Shown here piece after piece: positions 35,889 to 42,858 of a stretch of DNA of 42,858 nucleotides (position 1 is the stretch's first letter; each line of letters opens with the position of its first letter). The translations under genes were made by a program, and so were the position numbers. Source of the DNA: an uncultured Pseudomonadota bacterium (GTDB lineage Bacteria > Pseudomonadota > Gammaproteobacteria > Methylococcales > Methylomonadaceae); the NCBI GenBank assembly GCA_903928965.1, contig CAIYSZ010000061.1, positions 1 through 42,858 on the forward strand. Direction: 5' to 3'. Below the pieces are notes generated by a model, which saw only the letters and a list, made by a program, of their open reading frames with translations, was not told where the DNA came from and searched no databases.

Positions 35889-36275
35889 TTAGTTGACGAG
35901 GGTATGCCCGCGTTGGCGCATGCAGGTTTTGAAGGCGCGTTTGAAGTCTTCGTTGGCTTTGTAGCCTTCCCATAGGCCGGCCGGTATGGCCAGGATGGAG
36001 CCGGCCGCCGCGCCGGTGGCGGCGCTGCCGGCCACGGCTCCGACCGCCGCGCCGCCGGCGGCGCCGGTAAGTGCTCCCACGCCCGCGCCCATGGCCACTT
36101 CCTTGGTGATGTCGGAGGCTTGATCGGCCAGGGTCTTGCATTCGGCCATGTCGCGGTCCAGGGTGTCGGTATGTTGATCCAAACGTGTATCCACCACCGG
36201 ACGCCATCCGCTTTGCGAGGCGCAGCCGGCGGCTAGCAGCGTAAACGCCAACAATGTTGATGAATATGATTTCAT
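35889..36275 (-). CDS. Glycine-zipper lipoprotein
   Basis: 128-residue putative outer-membrane lipoprotein. The start is the ATG at 36275 (TTGGAGA upstream); the open frame beyond it is probably not used. The signal peptide ends LLAAGC with the acylated Cys at residue 18. A polar region (RLDQHTDTLDRDMAECKTLADQASD) leads to a glycine-zipper of alternating Gly/Ala (GAGVGALTGAAGGAAVGAVAG), then the tail KANEDFKRAFKTCMRQRGHTLVN. Such proteins are associated with the envelope, but the role of this one is unknown. Confidence 0.75.
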   Translation of the reverse strand: MKSYSSTLLAFTLLAAGCASQSGWRPVVDTRLDQHTDTLDRDMAECKTLADQASDITKEVAMGAGVGALTGAAGGAAVGAVAGSAATGAAAGSILAIPAGLWEGYKANEDFKRAFKTCMRQRGHTLVN

Positions 36276-36536
36276 GTATTTCTCCAAGGTTTTATATTTT
36301 GTAAGATAAAAGTTAATGCTTGATCGGTTTGCGGCATAGCATTTGTTGCGTATTGTAGACAATTGACAACAAGCGTAGCAAGTTTGTTCAGCGTTCATGC
36401 TGGTTTCGTGATGAAAATCACGTTTTATGTCGCGGGCGGGGAGGGGAGTAGCTCTGGCTAGCCTAGGGCGACGCCTTGCCTTGCTCGGCGCGCGCCTAGG
36501 TTTGCGATGGGGCTTAACGCCGGCCTAAAGCCGGGC

Positions 36537-38535
<1,999 letters not shown>

Positions 38536-38854
38536 TGGTAGTGGGGCAGGTTAAACCAATTCGCGCGGGATTGCAAGCGGGGAGTCAAAGTTGCGGGTTA
38601 AGGTTGATGCGGCGTTGAGAGAATTAGGCTTCATGACAAAATGCCGGTTTTTTCGCCTTTGCGCTTTGACCGGTGGTTGCGGCTTAGCTTCCGGTTTTTC
38701 GGAGGTTCCTTTGCCGTAGCTGGAAATTAATTAATCAGAGCTTCCCTAGATTGAGTTACACTCGGAATTGCGCGATATGCCGCGCAGGGTGGCGTTGAAT
38801 AACCTATAACTAATAACTAATTGCGGTTCGGCGTGTTTTTGGAGTGCGGATAGG
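38536..38854. other. Gap between the thiC riboswitch and recD, no gene
   Basis: No gene seen. It must hold the thiC promoter (minus strand) and the recD promoter. At 38703-38747 there is a possible relic of the AGGAACCTCT element: AGGTTCCT, then TTAATCAGAGCTTCCCT 20 bp later. Confidence 0.4.
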
Positions 38855-40522
38855 GTGAATGAAAATTTTTCCGGTTTTGGCCGGTTTGAGCGCGGCTTCG
38901 CCGATTTTTTTACGGCGCGCACGGTCTTGCGCGGGGAAGAGCGGGCGGAATTGCGCGCCTTGTTATTGACCCTGGCGGCGCATCAATCCGCCGGGCATAG
39001 TTGTTTGCCTTTGTCCGGGCGGCAACGGGCCTTGGCGGAGGCCTCCGGCTTGGCCGCCTCGGATTCGGGTCCATTGGTGTTGGATGCCGGCGGTTTGTAT
39101 TTGCGCCGTTATTGGCTTTATGAAACGCGGCTGGCGCGGCAGTTGGCTGCCTTGGCCCTTAAGGAACACTCGCCGCCGGCGGGCATGCAGGACTTGCTGA
39201 CGCGGTATTTTCCGGACGCCGAGCCGGACGATAGGCAACGTTTGGCGGCGGAACGGGCGTTAGTTCAAGGGGTGAGCTTGATTTGCGGCGGGCCCGGCAC
39301 CGGCAAGACTTCAACCGTGGTCAGAATCCTGGCTTTGTTGCAGGAATGCGCGGCCGAGCCGTTGGCTATCGCCCTAGCCGCGCCGACCGGCAAGGCGGCG
39401 GCGCGTTTGGCCGAGTCGATTGCCCGCGGCAAACGGAGTTTGCCGTGCGGCGCGGCCTTGCTGGAGAGGATTCCGGAACGGGCGACGACGTTGCACCGCT
39501 TGTTGGGCCCGCTGCCGCCGGGGCCGTATTTCAGGCATCGGGCCGAGAATCCCTTGCCGTGCGACGTGGTGGTGGCGGACGAGTGTTCAATGGTGGATTT
39601 GGCGTTGATGAGTAAATTGGTTGATGCCATGCCGCCGCATGCGCGCCTGATTTTGTTGGGCGACCGCGATCAATTGGCTTCGGTCGAGGCGGGGTCGGTG
39701 TTGGCGGATTTGTGCGCCGGCTTGCCGGAGCGGACCTTGATTTTGCGCAAGACTTACCGTTTTCCAGGCCCCATCAAGGCCTTGGCCGAGGCCGTGAATC
39801 AGGGTGACGGACTTGCGGCTTGGGATTTATTGCAAGCCGGCGCGGATGGCGCTGTCGGCCTGTTGGCGGAGCAAGCCGTTGATGCTGTCGCGGAGTACGC
39901 GGCCAACCGCTACCGGCCTTATTATGAATTATTGTTGCGCCACGCGCCGTTGGCGGAGATTTTTGAGGCGTTTAATGCGTTTAGGATATTGTGCGCCAAT
40001 CAACGGGGGCCGTTTTCGGTGGCCGATATCAACGTCCGGTTGGAGAATCGGTTGTTGCGCTCTTTTGCGGCGGCCGGGGGGGCTTGGTATGCCGGGCGGC
40101 CGGTGATGATTACCGCGAATAATCCGAGTTTGGGCTTGTTTAACGGCGATATTGGCCTTTGCTTGCCGGACGGACAGGATGGAGCGGGTCTGGCGGTTTT
40201 TTTTGAGGCGGAAGGCGGCGCTTATCGGAAAATTTCTCCGGCCCGCTTGGCTGAGTCGGTGAGCGCCTATGCGTTGACCATACACAAAAGCCAAGGTTCG
40301 GAATTTGCCGAGGTTTTGATTTGTTTGCCGGAGCGGGTAAACCCGGTGTTGAGCAGGGAGTTGTTGTATACCGCCATGACGCGGGCCAAACAGACCTTGC
40401 GCATTGCCGCGCGCAAGGACGTATTTTTGGCCTGCGCGCAACGCCGCGTGGAGCGATTCAGCGGTTTGACGGAACGGATTCGCGCGAGCGGCGGCGGCGA
40501 TGCGCCGCCGCCCGTGGTTTAG
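38855..40522 (+). CDS. recD: Exonuclease V alpha subunit
   Basis: Helicase subunit of the RecBCD repair nuclease, moving 5' to 3'. The 555-residue product has an N-terminal domain without catalytic motifs, Walker A GGPGTGKTST, AAPTGKAAARLAESI, VADECSMVDLALMSKL (Walker B), LGDRDQLASVEAGSVLADL, RKTYRF and the C-terminal YALTIHKSQGSEFAEV and ELLYTAMTRAK. The start is a GTG at 38855 after GGAGTGCGGATAGG. No recB lies upstream, where the genes are usually adjacent; the product is somewhat shorter than the E. coli protein. It is convergent with the SIR2-like gene and their stops overlap. Confidence 0.92.
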   Translation: MNENFSGFGRFERGFADFFTARTVLRGEERAELRALLLTLAAHQSAGHSCLPLSGRQRALAEASGLAASDSGPLVLDAGGLYLRRYWLYETRLARQLAALALKEHSPPAGMQDLLTRYFPDAEPDDRQRLAAERALVQGVSLICGGPGTGKTSTVVRILALLQECAAEPLAIALAAPTGKAAARLAESIARGKRSLPCGAALLERIPERATTLHRLLGPLPPGPYFRHRAENPLPCDVVVADECSMVDLALMSKLVDAMPPHARLILLGDRDQLASVEAGSVLADLCAGLPERTLILRKTYRFPGPIKALAEAVNQGDGLAAWDLLQAGADGAVGLLAEQAVDAVAEYAANRYRPYYELLLRHAPLAEIFEAFNAFRILCANQRGPFSVADINVRLENRLLRSFAAAGGAWYAGRPVMITANNPSLGLFNGDIGLCLPDGQDGAGLAVFFEAEGGAYRKISPARLAESVSAYALTIHKSQGSEFAEVLICLPERVNPVLSRELLYTAMTRAKQTLRIAARKDVFLACAQRRVERFSGLTERIRASGGGDAPPPVV

Positions 40523-41376
40523 GCCGCCGCGGGTACGCTGTTCGTCACGGCTTGTAAAAAATCCTGGCAATCGGCTTCCACTAATTGCAAGCCCATGCGT
40601 TCGCTGAAGCGTTTTTCTTTATCTGTGGGGTTTTTACGCAGAAACCAGCCCTTGGGTTCGTCCGCGCCGTAAATAATGTCGCTCATGACCATGCGTTCCG
40701 AATCGCGGTTCAATGGCAGGCCGAGTAACAGGTATTTCTTGCCGCGCCGGTATTCCTTCAAAAAGCCGGGCAGGGCGAAACCGCCCATGAGTTCGGTTAT
40801 GTAATCGACATAGTCGGCGTCGGAGGCGATGTAGTTGGATTCCGGTTTCGGCGCGCCCATGGGTTTGAACAGTATCGGTAGGTTGAGGTCCGCTTGTTCG
40901 GATGAAATTTCGAAATAGGCTTCGCCGTCGTAATGGAAAATTTTGTAGCGGAACGCACTGCCTACGATGCGCGCCAGACCCATGATCAGGGTGTGTTCTT
41001 CGTCGGCGTAACTGTCGAGCAACTGCGTGTCGCGGTTGATGTCGATGACGTATTTAGGCTTCCATTCCGCCAGCCAGTTATGCACCGATGAGCGGGTCCA
41101 TTGGCTTTGCCCGTATACATTGTCCAAAAACTGGGTTACGAAGGCGCGGCCGCGTTTCAATTCCTGGTTCATGGCCGCGCGCGGAAATTCAAACATCAGT
41201 TTCGGCGCCATCGGCTTGCCGCCGTTCATGGCCAGGATCAGGCTTTCACTGTCCGCCGGAATCGGCGCGCCGGTCAAGGGACTGACGGAATCGAATAATG
41301 CGCCGGGGCCCAGATAGGGTACTACGCTGTTGTCATATAAGCCGCTTAGAATTTCTGAGAGAACCGCATTAGACAT
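40519..41376 (-). CDS. SIR2-like protein, function unknown
   Basis: 285-residue cytoplasmic protein. The start is the ATG at 41376 with AGGAA upstream. It opens with LSEILSGLYDNSVVPYLGPGAL, a glycine-rich loop placed as in SIR2-type NAD-binding proteins, and then WLAEWKPKYVIDINRDTQLLDSY, which recalls the IxTxN(Y)D region of the fold. The later part (KKYLLLGLPLNRDSERMVMSDIIYG) also fits. No zinc cysteines were seen, so deacylase activity is doubtful. Neighbours give no hint; the stop overlaps that of recD. Confidence 0.5.
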   Translation of the reverse strand: MSNAVLSEILSGLYDNSVVPYLGPGALFDSVSPLTGAPIPADSESLILAMNGGKPMAPKLMFEFPRAAMNQELKRGRAFVTQFLDNVYGQSQWTRSSVHNWLAEWKPKYVIDINRDTQLLDSYADEEHTLIMGLARIVGSAFRYKIFHYDGEAYFEISSEQADLNLPILFKPMGAPKPESNYIASDADYVDYITELMGGFALPGFLKEYRRGKKYLLLGLPLNRDSERMVMSDIIYGADEPKGWFLRKNPTDKEKRFSERMGLQLVEADCQDFLQAVTNSVPAAA

Positions 41377-41852
41377 GGGAAGTTCCTTGCAATGGTGAAT
41401 GAATATCACAGTGAAAGCAAGAACCGCTCCAATTTTGCGGGAGACGGGAAAAAAGGTTTATTCCGCCCGTGCGACAAGGCTTTACGCCGGAGAATCGCTT
41501 ATTTTTTTGCGGTCAAATCCTTTAAAATTGTATGGATTCCGACACTGCGAGGTGATTACTTCGACAAGCGGCGGTTTGGGCCGCCGCCGCCGCGGGGCTT
41601 TTTTTATAAAAAACCGCTACGGATGGCAAAAAAATTCTATAATTGTCTCAAGGCGCTGCAAGCCCCGGCTGCCTAAGCCGCAGTTTCAATCGCGCATGCA
41701 TTGACAGACTGCCGGTTTCTGATTTAGAGTTGCCGGAGTTCGTCTTTAATGTTCGCCGACGCAGGGGTGGAGCTTTGCCGGTCTGCTTGGTCAGTATTTA
41801 TTGTTGGCGGACGAATTTATAACTATAACTGTAATCATTGGAGCACTTAAAC
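41377..41852. other. 476-bp gap upstream of hps, no gene seen
   Basis: No gene is supported; two overlapping frames at 41392-41704 have no recognisable composition. A possible hairpin GCGGCGG/CCGCCGC at 41568-41587, 11 bases before a run of seven T (41599-41605), might stop + strand transcripts. The last 100 bases are the hps leader, with AT-rich TTTATAACTATAACTG at 41816-41831 that may contain its -10 region. Confidence 0.35.
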
Positions 41853-42497
41853 ATGGCTAGACCATTAATTCAAATCGCATTGGATTCCTTAGATTTCAAC
41901 CAAACCGTAGCGTTGGCTGACCAAGTAGCCCCTTATGTTGATATTTTCGAAATCGGCACCCCGTGCATCAAATACAACGGCGTAAACCTGGTTAAGGAAT
42001 TGAGACAACGTTTCCCGGACAAATTGTTGTTGGTTGACCTGAAAACCATGGACGCAGGCGAGTACGAAGCGGGCGCGTTCTACGCCGCCGGCGCTGACAT
42101 CGTTACCGTACTGGGCGTTTCCGGCTTGGCTACCATCGGCGGCGTTATCAAAGCGGCTAAAAAACACGCGGCCGAAGTTCAAGTTGACTTGATCAACGTG
42201 CCTGACAAAGCTTACATCGCCAAGGAATCCGTGGCGCTGGGCGCGCAAATCGTTGGCATCCACACCGGTCTGGACGCGCAAGCGGCCGGCCAAACTCCAT
42301 TCGCGGACCTGAAAGACGTTGCTTCCTTGGGCTTGAACGTACGTATTTCCGTGGCCGGCGGCATCAAACAAGCCACCGTGCAAAGCGTAGTCGCCTCCGG
42401 CGCTAACATCATCGTGGTGGGCGCCGCGATTTACGGCGCGCCAAGCCCGGCCGACGCCGCGCGCGAAATTCGCGAGTTGGTTGACGCGGCTGCTTAA
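41853..42497 (+). CDS. hps: 3-Hexulose-6-phosphate synthase
   Basis: Condenses formaldehyde with ribulose-5-phosphate, the carbon-fixing step of the RuMP pathway. The 214-residue product belongs to the OMP decarboxylase-like TIM barrel family. It has ALDSLDFNQTVALADQVAP, IFEIGTPCIKYNGVN, LLVDLKTMDAGEYEA, VSGLATIGG and VAGGIKQATV plus the phosphate-binding IIVVGAAIYGAPSP. The start is the ATG at 41853, preceded by GGAG; a TTG at 41838 is less likely. Codon choice differs from the neighbours (more GTT/AAA/AAC/GAC), as expected for a very abundant protein. Confidence 0.95.
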   Translation: MARPLIQIALDSLDFNQTVALADQVAPYVDIFEIGTPCIKYNGVNLVKELRQRFPDKLLLVDLKTMDAGEYEAGAFYAAGADIVTVLGVSGLATIGGVIKAAKKHAAEVQVDLINVPDKAYIAKESVALGAQIVGIHTGLDAQAAGQTPFADLKDVASLGLNVRISVAGGIKQATVQSVVASGANIIVVGAAIYGAPSPADAAREIRELVDAAA

Positions 42498-42500
42498 TTT

Positions 42501-42516
42501 AGCTGTTTAAACAGCT
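42501..42516. repeat. Perfect 16-bp palindrome after hps
   Basis: AGCTGTTTAAACAGCT lies 4 bases after the hps stop. It may contribute a hairpin at the 3' end of the hps message, or be a protein-binding site; no T-run follows directly. Confidence 0.5.
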
Positions 42517-42538
42517 GAATTTCAGTCATATCAATCCT

Positions 42539-42573
42539 AAAGGACGATTGGCGTCGCCACTCGTCCTTTTGTT
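42539..42573 (+). terminator. Rho-independent terminator after hps
   Basis: Nine-bp stem AAAGGACGA (42539-42547) with TCGTCCTTT (42561-42569), extended internally by TGGCG/CGCCA, then TTTTGTTTGTTT. Strong canonical terminator, so tkt probably has its own promoter. Confidence 0.9.
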
Positions 42574-42718
42574 TGTTTGCACCGGTCTGCCGCAAGCGGA
42601 GATTTGCCGCTTGAGGCGATTTTTGCCGATTCCGGCGGCAGATGCGGTTTATCCCTCGGATGACAGTGGACGGCGTTATCGCCGTTGAACGATTTTATAT
42701 TACATGGAGACTTAAGAC

Positions 42719-42858
42719 ATGCCTTCGCGTCGAGAATTAGCGAACGCCATACGCGCCCTCAGTATGGACGCCGTTCAAAAAGCCAACTCGGGTCACCCCG
42801 GCGCCCCGATGGGGATGGCGGATATAGCCGAGGTTTTGTGGAACGATTTTCTGAACCA
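42719..42858 (+). CDS. tkt: Transketolase, N-terminal fragment (3' end outside window)
   Basis: The first 46 codons of transketolase, which rearranges sugar phosphates to regenerate ribulose-5-phosphate for the RuMP cycle. The sequence [39 protein letters not shown] and LWNDFLN is characteristic, with the conserved SGHPG motif of the active site. GGAG lies about 10 bases before the ATG. The gene runs off the right edge. Confidence 0.93.
   Translation, partial: MPSRRELANAIRALSMDAVQKANSGHPGAPMGMADIAEVLWNDFLN

Noticed and set aside
36399..36536. Terminator after thiC
   Set aside because: A CCGGC/GCCGG hairpin exists but no T-run follows on the minus strand.
41568..41605. Rho-independent terminator upstream of hps
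   Set aside because: The stem is GC-rich but 11 bases separate it from the T-run, so it is not listed as a terminator.
41392..41704. Two overlapping + strand frames upstream of hps (about 94 and 101 codons)
   Set aside because: Neither resembles a protein; they overlap each other and the start region of the divergent SIR2-like gene.

Overview
The window looks like chromosome of a gammaproteobacterial type I (RuMP-pathway) methanotroph, most like Methylomonas or a relative. The main evidence is a complete 3-hexulose-6-phosphate synthase gene followed directly by a transketolase gene at the right end, together with ordinary gammaproteobacterial housekeeping genes (leuS, lptE, holA, moaA, yajD, cysK, cysE, mrp, metG, thiC, recD) and a large surface-polysaccharide locus. 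Family calls come from reading the translated sequence; no database search was run.

Layout. 1-4866: leuS (5' end outside the window), lptE, holA, moaA and a yajD-like HNH gene, all on + and closely packed. 5165-9050: a bactoprenol-type glycosyltransferase, a minus-strand pair of YeeE/YedE-type membrane proteins, and an overlapping cysK-cysE pair for cysteine synthesis. 9162-12671: two tandem minus-strand genes for secreted beta-propeller paralogues, followed by a 1 kb non-coding stretch. 13704-25193: msrA, then an exopolysaccharide/O-antigen locus holding a Gfo/Idh/MocA oxidoreductase, an aldo/keto-reductase-like TIM barrel protein, rmlBDAC for dTDP-L-rhamnose, an uncharacterised CgeB-like protein, a second SDR epimerase, a GT4 glycosyltransferase and a methyltransferase. 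25214-29109: mrp, a small EexN-like protein and metG. 29274-32038: an O-antigen-ligase-like membrane protein and two GT2 glycosyltransferases in overlapping genes. 32419-35764: an SbmA/YddA-type ABC protein whose nucleotide-binding motifs are all degenerate, a GH5 exo-beta-1,3-glucanase-like protein and a group III truncated globin. 35889-38535: a glycine-zipper lipoprotein, and thiC with a TPP riboswitch. 38855-42858: recD, a SIR2-like protein, hps and the start of tkt.

The intergenic DNA carries at least three families of short non-coding repeats. One is a 125-bp MITE-like element with TTAACAG termini, present twice in opposite orientation on either side of the msrA-rmlC segment. One is a 101-bp element with 16-bp AGGAACCTCT termini. 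One is a 113-bp GC-rich element whose two copies keep their stem by compensatory changes.

The most unusual observations are the apparently ATPase-dead ABC half-transporter next to a fungal-type GH5 glucanase, the structure-conserving repeat, and an AT-rich insertion of about 40 codons in the LeuRS editing domain. I found no CRISPR array, tRNA, rRNA or complete insertion sequence.
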